Assembly: GCA_963736695.1 (NCBI GenBank)
Contig: CAVTPU010000001.1
Coordinates: 1,302,001 to 1,366,000, forward strand
Direction: 5' to 3'
Origin: CAVTPU01 sp963736695
Lineage (GTDB): Bacteria; Actinomycetota; Actinomycetes; Mycobacteriales; Micromonosporaceae
DNA length: 64,000 nucleotides
The notes under the pieces were generated by a model. It ran no database searches. It saw only the letters and a list, made by a program, of their open reading frames with translations, and was not told the DNA's origin. Made by a program: the position numbers and the translations under genes. How positions within the stretch are numbered: the stretch's first letter is position 1; the number at the start of each line of letters is the position of its first letter. This document shows positions 45,397 to 53,733 of this stretch, piece by piece.

Positions 45397-47559
45397 ATGC
45401 TCGCGAAGCTGATTATCCAGAAGACACTGCGTGTACCCGCGAGCAACGGCATGGCCGGTGAAGGCACGGCGGTGGCCCGGCAACTGGATGCGGCGTTGCT
45501 CGATGTCGGGTTCTCGGCGTCGCGGGCATTGCTGGAACACATCGGTGCTCTGGCGCCCGAGCCCGCGTTGGATGTCGCCGTTACGGTCGTGTCCGCCGTG
45601 CGCGAGTTGGTCGGTGACCACGTTCGACACAACGCCTACTTCATCGGCTTTCCCCACGACGTACCGGACACTGTTGAGTTCTGGACGGAGCGACTGCGGG
45701 CTGCCGTACTCGCCGACGGCGGCGGCGCAGCGAGCGAAGCTCAGCTGCGGGATGTAGTCGTGTCAGGATCGGTGAACCTTCTCGCCCTGCCGGGCTACGG
45801 CACCTACCAACACACGTACGCCGACCTGCTGGCCGCGCATGACGCGTTGATCAGTTCAGTCAGTGACCGGGTGACTGTGCTGCAGCTGGGTGAGACAACG
45901 GATGTGGAGGCGGAACGGCTCTATCTGGCCCTGGCCGACAGCTCGACACCACACGGCGAGGCGGACCTCGCCATCCTCGGCGAACTCGCCGTCGCCTGCG
46001 TGGACGGCGCGCAGCCGGCGCGGATACCAGTGCGGGAGAACCGCGCTGTGGTCAACGCTGTCCGGCTCACCCTCGGCCGAACGCTGGTCGCGATGGATAC
46101 AACGACTGACGTTCTGCGTCTCGCCTGCCAGGTGTCCGGAGGGGACGCCTCGCTCATGTCGCCCACGCGACTTCGTTCCTTCCGGCGTCCGGAGCGGCGG
46201 ATCCTGTTGGCCGCACTGAACGAGGTCGTCGGGGCGAGCCCAGAGAAGCTTGGTGACGTCGCGCGCTATGCGGAGCGGTGGAAGCGGCTCGGGGAACGGC
46301 TGCACCCGCACGAATACGCCGAGTGGCCGCACGCGCGGGAAGTGTTCGCCGTCGCCCGCGGCGAGCGACGGGTTGCCAACCTGGCTGGGCGCGCGGAGGC
46401 GACGATCCGCGCCGGTGCCGTCGGCGCCGCTGCGCGTGTGCTGTCGGCTGCGCCGGGCCTGCTCCTGCGCTCTGCGGACCGACTGCTGCGGACGGCGTCG
46501 GCAGCGGAGCGGACCACGGTGGTCGAAGCGGTCACCGAAGCGCTCGGCTCGGCGTCGGGTCGGGTGCTGTGCTCGCTGCGGGAGCACATCGGCAACAGGC
46601 TGACGCCCGCATCGGCGCGAATGTATGCGAACCGCTCGCAGCGTGCGTGGATCGGGCCGGACGCTCGGCCGCCGTTGCCGGCCGAGCTGGTCACCGAGTT
46701 GTCGGCGCTTATCGACACGGAGATCAGCGCCCGGCTGCCGGTGCCGGACCGGCCGCTGTTGGTGGATCCGCAGGTGCTCGACGTCGCGCTGCCGCTGTCT
46801 GGCAAGGCGACGGAAGGCGGGTTTGCGGTCCTACCAAGGGGCTCGCGGGCGTTCGTCTCCGGGGAGGTGCTGCGCTTCTTCACATATTGGCGCCAGACCA
46901 GCCGTCGCACCGACTATGACCTGTCGGTGCTGCTGCTCGATGCGGACTTCCGCGCGGCCGGACAGGTGTCCTGGACGAACTACCACCACGACGGAGTGGT
47001 GCACTCGGGCGATATCACCGACGCGGCGAACGGTGCGACCGAGTTCATCGACGTGCCTGTGACGGTCCAAGGGCAGTATGTGGTTCCGCAAATCAACATC
47101 TATGCAGGTGAGTCATTCAATGAAGTCGCCGAGTCGATGTTCGGCTACCAGACGCGCGCACCTGACCAACGCGGCGCCCCGTTCGATGCGCGGACCGTGC
47201 GAGCGCGTTCGCAGATGCGTGGCGATGGCCGAGTCGCACTGCCGATGGTGTTCGCCAAAGGCGAGAGCGGCTGGCAGGCCGTTTGGCTGCACCTATACCT
47301 GCGGGGTCGGCCGTCATTCAATCGGGTGGAGGAGAACACGTTCGACACAGCCGACCGGATACGAGCACTGATGGAGCGGCGTTACCTCACCGTGTCCTAC
47401 ATTGTGGACCTATGGCGGGCACGGACGGAAGTGAAGACGTGGGACGGCCATCCGCCCGACGAGCCGGTCACTTTCATCGGCATCGACGCACCCGAAGGTC
47501 TTCCGGACGGATCCCAGTCCTTTACACTTGATAGGCTTAGCGAGTTGATACCTGCATAG
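45397..47559 (+). CDS. SCO0854-like protein with a C-terminal TerD domain
   Basis: This 720-residue cytoplasmic protein has a long helical body typical of the MXAN_6230/SCO0854 family (ERWKRLGERLHPHEYAEWPH, REVFAVARGERRVANLAGRA). A TerD-type domain follows at about residues 530-640 (DYDLSVLLLDADFRAAGQVS, WTNYHHDGVVHSGDI). TerD domains bind calcium and occur in tellurite/stress systems. I do not see the zinc-binding cysteines expected of a RING finger. The ATG at 45397 has GGAGG seven bases upstream. It begins about 100 bases after the interrupted tRNA. Confidence 0.75.
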   Translation: MLAKLIIQKTLRVPASNGMAGEGTAVARQLDAALLDVGFSASRALLEHIGALAPEPALDVAVTVVSAVRELVGDHVRHNAYFIGFPHDVPDTVEFWTERLRAAVLADGGGAASEAQLRDVVVSGSVNLLALPGYGTYQHTYADLLAAHDALISSVSDRVTVLQLGETTDVEAERLYLALADSSTPHGEADLAILGELAVACVDGAQPARIPVRENRAVVNAVRLTLGRTLVAMDTTTDVLRLACQVSGGDASLMSPTRLRSFRRPERRILLAALNEVVGASPEKLGDVARYAERWKRLGERLHPHEYAEWPHAREVFAVARGERRVANLAGRAEATIRAGAVGAAARVLSAAPGLLLRSADRLLRTASAAERTTVVEAVTEALGSASGRVLCSLREHIGNRLTPASARMYANRSQRAWIGPDARPPLPAELVTELSALIDTEISARLPVPDRPLLVDPQVLDVALPLSGKATEGGFAVLPRGSRAFVSGEVLRFFTYWRQTSRRTDYDLSVLLLDADFRAAGQVSWTNYHHDGVVHSGDITDAANGATEFIDVPVTVQGQYVVPQINIYAGESFNEVAESMFGYQTRAPDQRGAPFDARTVRARSQMRGDGRVALPMVFAKGESGWQAVWLHLYLRGRPSFNRVEENTFDTADRIRALMERRYLTVSYIVDLWRARTEVKTWDGHPPDEPVTFIGIDAPEGLPDGSQSFTLDRLSELIPA

Positions 47560-47573
47560 TGGGCGGCCACCGA

Positions 47574-47598
47574 GGCCATGAGGGCGCTTCCTTCTACT
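47574..47598 (+). repeat. 25-bp direct repeat, right copy
   Basis: This segment, starting ggccatgagggcgcttcctt, matches the insert in the tRNA-Lys-like gene at 22 of 25 bases and lies 14 bases after the TerD gene stop codon. Confidence 0.6.
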
Positions 47599-47696
47599 CC
47601 GTTCGATTCGGGACCTCCGCGCAAGCGGAGGATCTGGTATTCAGCGCCCCCGCTCTCCTCGGACCGCAGCCTGCAGACTTGAGCGAGGATGCCCAT

Positions 47697-48341
47697 ATGG
47701 TGAGGTTGAGCGGAGCGCGCATCGCGCGGGAAAACCTGACCGGCTGGGCCTACCTCGCTGGTGGTCTGCAGACCCGTATCCGGACCTCGGATTTCGCGGC
47801 CGGACTCTCACTAGTCAACGCCATCGCCATCGCCGCCACTAAACTGGATCACCATCCGGACCTCGACCTGCGGAGCAGTCATGTCGACGTCCGGCTCTCC
47901 AGTCGCGACGCACATGGGGTGCTCTCCCTCGACCTCCAGCTGGCCTGGGCGATCTCGGCGATCGTCGCGGCCGCCGGCCTCGAACAGGAATGCGCCAGTG
48001 TCTCGCGTCTCGAACTCGCCCTGGACACGGCCGCCTTCGGCACCGTCCTACCTTTCTGGAGGGAAGTCCTGGCGACGGGCCAGCCAAACGCGCGCAAGCT
48101 CGACGACGAACTGCGCGATCCCTTCGGAGCACTCCCGCTCATCTGGTTTCAGAAATCCGGGCACGAGGAACCCCGCCAGCGTTGGCACCTCGACTTGTGG
48201 TTGGACCCGACTGAAGTGCCTTCGCGCATCGACGCCGCCTTGGCCGCGGGTGGCACGCTGGTGAGTGACGAACACGCACCCAGCTTCTGGGTGCTTGCCG
48301 ACCCAGAGGGCAACAAGGTCTGCTTGAACACCTGGCAATAG
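47697..48341 (+). CDS. Pterin-4a-carbinolamine dehydratase domain fused to a VOC domain
   Basis: The first ~100 residues show the pterin carbinolamine dehydratase motif (ATKLDHHPDLDLRSSHVDVR). This domain dehydrates 4a-hydroxytetrahydrobiopterin. The second half is a glyoxalase/bleomycin-resistance (VOC) domain (FWREVLATGQPNARKLDDEL to DPEGNKVCLNTWQ). The start at 47697 is preferred, as upstream codons read through the repeat. No pterin-dependent hydroxylase is nearby, so the cellular role is open. Confidence 0.8.
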   Translation: MVRLSGARIARENLTGWAYLAGGLQTRIRTSDFAAGLSLVNAIAIAATKLDHHPDLDLRSSHVDVRLSSRDAHGVLSLDLQLAWAISAIVAAAGLEQECASVSRLELALDTAAFGTVLPFWREVLATGQPNARKLDDELRDPFGALPLIWFQKSGHEEPRQRWHLDLWLDPTEVPSRIDAALAAGGTLVSDEHAPSFWVLADPEGNKVCLNTWQ

Positions 48342-48525
48342 CGAACGCTCGATTGTGTGAGGCCGCCGCTGGCCTCTCACCCGTGCTCACCGAGCCGCGT
48401 CTGGTCGAATTTCCTCTGCCGACGTTGCTCCGACTGTCGATGCGCTCCACCCTCCCACCAATTCGACATGATCGACACCAGGGGTGGACGTACCCGTCCG
48501 ATTGCGAGTACGACACACTACCCGA

Positions 48526-49074
48526 ATGCAACGACTACCCGACGTCAACTTGGATCTTGGTCAGGGTCTGACTCTCGAGCCCCTCGCCCGCGAAGACGCG
48601 CCGATCGTCTTCGAGTCCGTACGAGACGAGGACCTACGCCACTGGCTGCCTCTTCCCCGCCCCTATCCGCTTGAGGTGGCCGAGGCTTGGTGCACCACCA
48701 TCAGTCGCGAGCTATGGGAGTCCGGGCACGGCATCGTCCGCTGTGTGCGACATGATGGCCACATGGTCGGCAACATCGACGTCAAGCACATCGACTGGAC
48801 GGCCCGAGTGGCCGAGATCGGCTATTGGACTGCCCCGCAGGCTCGGGGACGGGGCTACATGACCGCCGCGGTCAAAGGCCTCTCGCAATGGCTATTGGGC
48901 GACGTTCGGTTTGAACGGGTCGAGCTGCGAATAGCCACTGGCAACAAGGCATCGCGCCGCGTGGCGGAGAAGGCCGGCTTCACATGCGAAGGAACGGCTC
49001 GCAACGCCGGCTTCACCGATTGGGGTCGGGTCGACTTGGTGGTCTATTCACGGATCCCATCCGACGTGCGTTGA
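48526..49074 (+). CDS. GNAT-family N-acetyltransferase (RimJ/RimL-like)
   Basis: This 182-residue acetyltransferase has the acetyl-CoA motif region EIGYWTAPQARGRGYMTAAV and the late signature NKASRRVAEKAGFTCEGTAR, which is typical of the RimJ/RimL group. I start at the ATG at 48526; the upstream extension is unconserved. The substrate is unknown. Confidence 0.88.
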   Translation: MQRLPDVNLDLGQGLTLEPLAREDAPIVFESVRDEDLRHWLPLPRPYPLEVAEAWCTTISRELWESGHGIVRCVRHDGHMVGNIDVKHIDWTARVAEIGYWTAPQARGRGYMTAAVKGLSQWLLGDVRFERVELRIATGNKASRRVAEKAGFTCEGTARNAGFTDWGRVDLVVYSRIPSDVR

Positions 49075-49089
49075 AAGCCGCCGCGTCCG

Positions 49090-49959
49090 TCAGTCGGCCA
49101 CCACCAAGCCATCGACGCCGATTCTCGTCCAGACTCGATTGCCGGCCGCAGCGTCGCGATTGGTGATGACCTCGGCCACCCCCTCCCGGAACGGTCGAAC
49201 CCGCCAGAACCGGTCGCTGCTCGGGATCAACCACGAGCCTGAGCAGTCCACCAGCCCATAAGTTCCGGCGAGCTCCACGTGCCCAGGCGTGCCCACCCAC
49301 GTCAACGCCAGATCGTCCGCCGAATATGGATCCTGCTCGTAGGATCCGCCGAGTGAATGTTCGATCAGACGGTGCGGGTCGGCCGGCTCACCAGCGACCG
49401 CCCATCCTTCCACCATCTGTCGCAAGTGGACGACCTGCAGGTCGTCCACTTCGCTGATGCGAGCGGAGTGCTCATCCAACTCGGCGCACAGCCAATCGGT
49501 GAACGTGCCGAGCGTCTCCGCCGGCGCCCCATCCTCGATCAACCACACTCCGAGCGTGTCACCGTGCTCGTCGGGCCCGAACCCATACCCTTCGTAGTCG
49601 GACAGGTCGTGGCCGGCGAAGAAAGCCAGCGAGCATTGAGTCGACCGACCCTTACCCGGCTCCGGGAAACGCAATTGCGTGTCCGGGATGTCGACTGACA
49701 GCACCGCCATCGGCTCCGGGGGCAGAAACGAGAATCCATCTGGCTCGTCGGAGTAGGCGAACACCGGATAGCCGACCTGCGCGACGAAAGCCTGGTAGTC
49801 GTCTGGGAGAAGGTGCGTCACAGCGGCACCATGCTCGTGGTCGGGATGGCGGGCATATCGCAGTTGGGCTGGCGCATAGTGCACCGCCCAGTCCATGTCC
49901 CGATCCCGCAGCAGAGCCTCGAAGTTCCGCCACCGGGCGACCGCGTCCACGCGCCTCAC
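49090..49959 (-). CDS. SMI1/KNR4-like protein with a WG-like C-terminus
   Basis: The 289-residue protein has an N-terminal SUKH-like domain (HLLPDDYQAFVAQVGYPVFA, LSDYEGYGFGPDEHGDTLGV). About 90 C-terminal residues follow with a WG-repeat-like pattern (GTYGLVDCSGSWLIPSSDRF, WRVRPFREGVAEVI). Both modules are common in bacterial immunity or adaptor proteins. It overlaps the next leftward gene start by 4 bases, so the two are probably coupled. Confidence 0.7.
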   Translation of the reverse strand: MRRVDAVARWRNFEALLRDRDMDWAVHYAPAQLRYARHPDHEHGAAVTHLLPDDYQAFVAQVGYPVFAYSDEPDGFSFLPPEPMAVLSVDIPDTQLRFPEPGKGRSTQCSLAFFAGHDLSDYEGYGFGPDEHGDTLGVWLIEDGAPAETLGTFTDWLCAELDEHSARISEVDDLQVVHLRQMVEGWAVAGEPADPHRLIEHSLGGSYEQDPYSADDLALTWVGTPGHVELAGTYGLVDCSGSWLIPSSDRFWRVRPFREGVAEVITNRDAAAGNRVWTRIGVDGLVVAD

Positions 49960-50525
49960 GATCCAGGAAACCGGTTGTCGGCGGCCAGACGAGCGGTCTC
50001 CGCGATGCGGCGAGCCCGGGTGTCGGCGCGCTTGGCGCTCTTGATCCAGTGCAGGATCATCCTCTTCCTCGATGGCGTGAAGCCATCGAAGTGCAGTTGG
50101 GCTCCGGCGTGCGTGGCAAACGCGGCGACGAGGTCATTCGGCACGATCAGGGCATCGATGTCGTTCAACGCCTCCCACGACCCGTTCATCATGGCGGCCT
50201 CCACCGCCCGCAGCCCGGCGTTGGCCATGCGTCCCTCGGCGACCATTCGCTCAACCCGATCCTTGTTGGACCGGCTCCACGCGCTGGTGCGCCGCCGGGG
50301 CGTCATTGTGATCATCGAGCGCTCATCGTCGATCTTCTTCATCGTGCTGTCGATCCAGCCGAAACACAGGGCTTCCTCCACGAGTTCCGCATAGCTGAGC
50401 CGCCGACGGCCGGTCACGGTGCGCCACTGAATCACCCACACCCCGCCCCTGCTTTTGTGGTGCAGCTCAAGCCAGTCTCGCCATTCCGCTCGCGTCTGCG
50501 GATGTATCCGTTCGTAGTCGGCCAC
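49956..50525 (-). CDS. YdeI/OmpD-associated family protein
   Basis: The 189-residue protein has the family start RIHPQTRAEWRDWLELHHKS and RGGVWVIQWRTVTGRRRLSY, and the later ALCFGWIDSTMKKIDDERSM. This family is linked to bacteriocin or peptide resistance in some bacteria, but the mechanism is unknown. It is divergent from the GNAT gene at 50609. Confidence 0.85.
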   Translation of the reverse strand: MADYERIHPQTRAEWRDWLELHHKSRGGVWVIQWRTVTGRRRLSYAELVEEALCFGWIDSTMKKIDDERSMITMTPRRRTSAWSRSNKDRVERMVAEGRMANAGLRAVEAAMMNGSWEALNDIDALIVPNDLVAAFATHAGAQLHFDGFTPSRKRMILHWIKSAKRADTRARRIAETARLAADNRFPGS

Positions 50526-50608
50526 CGACCGACCCTATCGGGCGCGGCCGAACCGGCGAAAGCGCCGAACGCAATCGTCTCGACGCTCCCGGGTAGTGTG
50601 TCGCAACT

Positions 50609-51343
50609 ATGAAGCCCACCGAAGACGCGGCCGGTCTGCTCCAGGCTCGAAACTCTGCCGCTTTCTGGGCCGCGACGGGCGCGGCCCGCGGACACGAGGT
50701 CATCCGCCGCCGGAGTTTCCTCGCCGTGGCGGGAGACGAACGAAGCGGCCTGCGGATCCTCATGCAGGCTTCTGACCCCGGCCCGGACGACATCGACGAG
50801 CTAACCCAATTGGTACGCCGAGCCGCCGGCCCAGTGGACGCGGAAGACCCGTTCAGCTCAACCGATCTGTCGTCTCTGGGCTTGTCCTCATGGCAGATGC
50901 CCATCATGCTTCGCCAGCCCGGCCCGGCGCCTGCACCCGTACCCGGAATGAAGGTGTTTCGAGTGGACGGAGACGATCACCTCCAAGCTGCCGAACGGGT
51001 CGTGATCGAGGGCTTCTCGCTGAGCAGGTTCGAGCCACACTGTCCCGGCGAGTTGTTTCCCTCGGCACTGCCCAAACGTCCAGGGGTCGACCTGTTTCTC
51101 GCCGTGGACCATGGCACACCGGTCGGAGCCTGCGTGGCGGTCGTCGAAGACGGCTGCGGCAGCATCTATTGGGTGGCGACCCTGCCCGAGCACCGATCCC
51201 GCGGCGTGGGCCGGGCACTCATGCAGGCGTCGCTCGCCCACCTCGGGGACATGCCCGTCACCTTGACCTCGTCACGGCTCGGAAGGCCTCTCTACGAATC
51301 GCTCGGCTTCACACCGGGCACAGATGCCACGTGGTGGTCCTGA
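50609..51343 (+). CDS. GNAT-family N-acetyltransferase
   Basis: The 244-residue protein has a divergent N-terminal half and a C-terminal GNAT core with the acetyl-CoA loop HRSRGVGRALMQASLAHLGD and the closing motif RLGRPLYESLGFTPG. The double-domain length suggests a vestigial N-terminal GNAT fold. The substrate is unknown. Confidence 0.85.
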   Translation: MKPTEDAAGLLQARNSAAFWAATGAARGHEVIRRRSFLAVAGDERSGLRILMQASDPGPDDIDELTQLVRRAAGPVDAEDPFSSTDLSSLGLSSWQMPIMLRQPGPAPAPVPGMKVFRVDGDDHLQAAERVVIEGFSLSRFEPHCPGELFPSALPKRPGVDLFLAVDHGTPVGACVAVVEDGCGSIYWVATLPEHRSRGVGRALMQASLAHLGDMPVTLTSSRLGRPLYESLGFTPGTDATWWS

Positions 51344-51354
51344 CGTCCGCGGCG

Positions 51355-51888
51355 TCACCGGCGGTCAGGCATCGGAAACAGCAGACAACTGGACGTGGCG
51401 TGCGCGAGCAGTCGCCCCGATCCGTCGGTCAACTTCGCTTCGGCGAGCGCGGTGGAGCGACCTCGGTGCAGCACGGTCGCCTCGCAGTGGAGTTGGCCGG
51501 AGTCCACTGTCGCCGGTCGGAGAAACTTGGTGGTGAGGTCTAGTGAGGTATATCCGATTCCGGCGGGCAGCGTGCTGTGCACCGCGCAGCCGGCGGCGGT
51601 GTCGAGCAGGGTCGCGATCACTCCACCATGGACCGTCCCTAGTGGGTTGTAGTGGAACTCGGCGGCGGTCATGAAGACGGCCGCGCGCCCCTCGGAGACC
51701 TCGATCCGGTCGACCCCGAGGGTCTTCATGATCGGCGGCGGAGGCAGTTCGCCCGCGACGAGGGCCTGAAGCAGGTCGAGTCCGGAGCGTCCGCCGAGCG
51801 CTGCGGCGTGGATCGCCGGATCTTCCCAGGAGAACGTCCGCTCTCGTACGGCATCTTGAGTCTCTTCCATGAACTCAGCCTGACTCAT
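51355..51888 (-). CDS. PaaI-type hotdog thioesterase
   Basis: The hotdog fold signature HYNPLGTVHGGVIATLLDTA with GYTSLDLTTKFLRPA places this among PaaI-type acyl-CoA thioesterases, which hydrolyse aryl- or acyl-CoA. At about 177 residues it is longer than the minimal domain because of an N-terminal extension. I prefer the start at 51886-51888 (MSQAEFMEETQD); an upstream start at 51906 is possible. It is divergent from the HxlR regulator. Confidence 0.87.
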   Translation of the reverse strand: MSQAEFMEETQDAVRERTFSWEDPAIHAAALGGRSGLDLLQALVAGELPPPPIMKTLGVDRIEVSEGRAAVFMTAAEFHYNPLGTVHGGVIATLLDTAAGCAVHSTLPAGIGYTSLDLTTKFLRPATVDSGQLHCEATVLHRGRSTALAEAKLTDGSGRLLAHATSSCLLFPMPDRR

Positions 51889-51926
51889 CATTGCTGAGTT
51901 CGTCAACAGGACTTAGGATTCTCGGC

Positions 51927-52487
51927 GTGCGTCCGGAATCGCTGTCATGGTCGGCCGAGAACTGTTCCCTGAGCCGGGCCATGCGCGTGCTCGGCGAGCG
52001 GTGGACCATTCTCGTGCTGCGCGAAATCTTTCTGGGCATCCGTCGTTTCGACGACATGCGTGAACGCACCGAGATACCCCGCCAGGTGCTCACCAACCGG
52101 CTCGCCACCCTCGTCGATCAGGGTTTGGTGCGCAGGGTCCCCTATCAGGAGCCCGGCGCCCGGGTTCGCGACGAATATCGCCTCACCACGCGGGGCCTGG
52201 ACCTCTATCCGGCGCTCATCGCGTTGCTCGAGTGGGGTGACCGCTATCTCGCAGACGCGACCGGGCCGGCGGTCGTGATGCGGCACCGCGACTGTGATGA
52301 GCCGGTGCGCGTCGAGCTGCGGTGCGCGGCAGGCCACGAGGTGGCGGTCCGCGACGCGCTGCCCCGGCCCGGGCCCGGCGCGGTGCGCCGGGGAGCCTCC
52401 CGTGCCGAGGGTGATGACCCGATCATCGCCGACCCTCGGGCGCGCGCAGATAAGACAGCACGAGCAGCAGCTCGAATCGGGCAGTGA
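51927..52487 (+). CDS. HxlR-family transcriptional regulator
   Basis: The N-terminal winged helix (NCSLSRAMRVLGERWTILVL, REIFLGIRRFDDMRERTEIP) is a clear HxlR/MarR-like domain. The C-terminal extension after ALPRPGPGAVRRG is basic, overlaps the convergent PucR gene by 65 bases and may not be functional sequence. The GTG at 51927 is the likely start. Divergence from the thioesterase gene suggests that is a target. Confidence 0.85.
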   Translation: MRPESLSWSAENCSLSRAMRVLGERWTILVLREIFLGIRRFDDMRERTEIPRQVLTNRLATLVDQGLVRRVPYQEPGARVRDEYRLTTRGLDLYPALIALLEWGDRYLADATGPAVVMRHRDCDEPVRVELRCAAGHEVAVRDALPRPGPGAVRRGASRAEGDDPIIADPRARADKTARAAARIGQ

Positions 52488-53607
52488 CATCGTCGAGATC
52501 CTCGCCGAGCAGGTCGCGCAGAAGCTTGAGGCGATAGCTGACCGTCTGCGGGTGGACGAAGAGTTCGGCGGCCACCTCGGCGCGTGATCCCCAGTGCAGC
52601 AGCCAGCTGTGGGCGGTGGCGAGCAGCCGTTCCCGTTGTGCGGTGCGCAGTCGTGCGAGGGGTGCCAGCCGGCGGGCGGATAGTGCGGCGAGCGCCCCGG
52701 GCTCGCCTCGCAGCGCGAGCGTGGCGAGGTGATCGTCGGCGAAAACCGGCCCGGGCACGGGTCCGACGAGTTCGGCCGTCAGATCGGCCAGCCGCACCCC
52801 CTCGGGAATTTCGGGCCAGTCGACGGTCGGCCCTACGACCGCCTCCCGCCCGTGCAGTGAGTCGGCGAGCTGGGCGCGGGTTGTCCGCCGGCCGGTTCGC
52901 AGCAGCAGCACCGCGTCGCGTCCGCGTTCGGCGACGACCCCGTCGGCGGCATATCGAAAGCGCGCGTCGCGCGCCTGACTCAACGGCAGGAGAACGGGGA
53001 TCACCGTGTCGAGCGCGGGCCAGCCGATCCCGGCGGCGGCACTGCGGACGCCGCTGTCGGCGGCACCTCCGCTCAACATCAGCTCGGCGAGTCGACGCCG
53101 CCGACGGTCGGTCTCACCGGCCTGTTCGCGCAGTTGCAGGGTGAATCCGTCGGTGCTCGCGGCCGCCAACTCGTCGACGTAGGCGTTGATGGCGTCCGAG
53201 AGATCGATGAGCTCCGCAGTGCCGATCGGCCGCACGTCGACGAGTGCCGCGCAGGCCTCCCTCAGCATCACCCGTGATGCCGTGCGCAACGCGGCGAGCA
53301 GGGTCTCGGGCCCACGGTTCTCACGCGCCTCGGCCGCCCCGAGGCTGCGGAAGACATCGCGGGAGTGGGGTGTGAGCGCCGGTTCGTCGGTGCCGATCAG
53401 GTCGAGGAATCCGTCGAGGGCGACGCGAACCGCGGTCCGCACGTCCCGCTCGAATTTCGGGTCCGTGGCGTCGGAGAAGGCCGGCGTGGCCGTGGCGACC
53501 GCCGTTGCGATCTCCCGCTCGATCGTCTCGAGGCACGGGCGCATCGCCGCAGGCAGGTCTGGGGAGACGTGCCGCCAGGGTGTCGCAGACATCGGCGCGA
53601 GGGCCAC
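52423..53607 (-). CDS. PucR-family transcriptional regulator
   Basis: The 394-residue protein has an N-terminal RsbR-like helical region, a central GGDEF-like domain and the C-terminal PucR helix-turn-helix (AAELFVHPQTVSYRLKLLRD). PucR regulators often control catabolic genes. It is divergent from the aldolase/aminotransferase gene at 53734, the probable target. Confidence 0.88.
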   Translation of the reverse strand: MALAPMSATPWRHVSPDLPAAMRPCLETIEREIATAVATATPAFSDATDPKFERDVRTAVRVALDGFLDLIGTDEPALTPHSRDVFRSLGAAEARENRGPETLLAALRTASRVMLREACAALVDVRPIGTAELIDLSDAINAYVDELAAASTDGFTLQLREQAGETDRRRRRLAELMLSGGAADSGVRSAAAGIGWPALDTVIPVLLPLSQARDARFRYAADGVVAERGRDAVLLLRTGRRTTRAQLADSLHGREAVVGPTVDWPEIPEGVRLADLTAELVGPVPGPVFADDHLATLALRGEPGALAALSARRLAPLARLRTAQRERLLATAHSWLLHWGSRAEVAAELFVHPQTVSYRLKLLRDLLGEDLDDVTARFELLLVLSYLRAPEGRR

Positions 53608-53733
53608 GGGCCGATTTTGTCACGGCGTGATAAAAGACGGGCTCATTCTCGCTGGCGGGAGGACGGAGATTTTATCCCGTACGCCGGAGAGCATGGGCTG
53701 ACACGCCCGGGTCCCGGGCCGGAGGAGGTCGGC

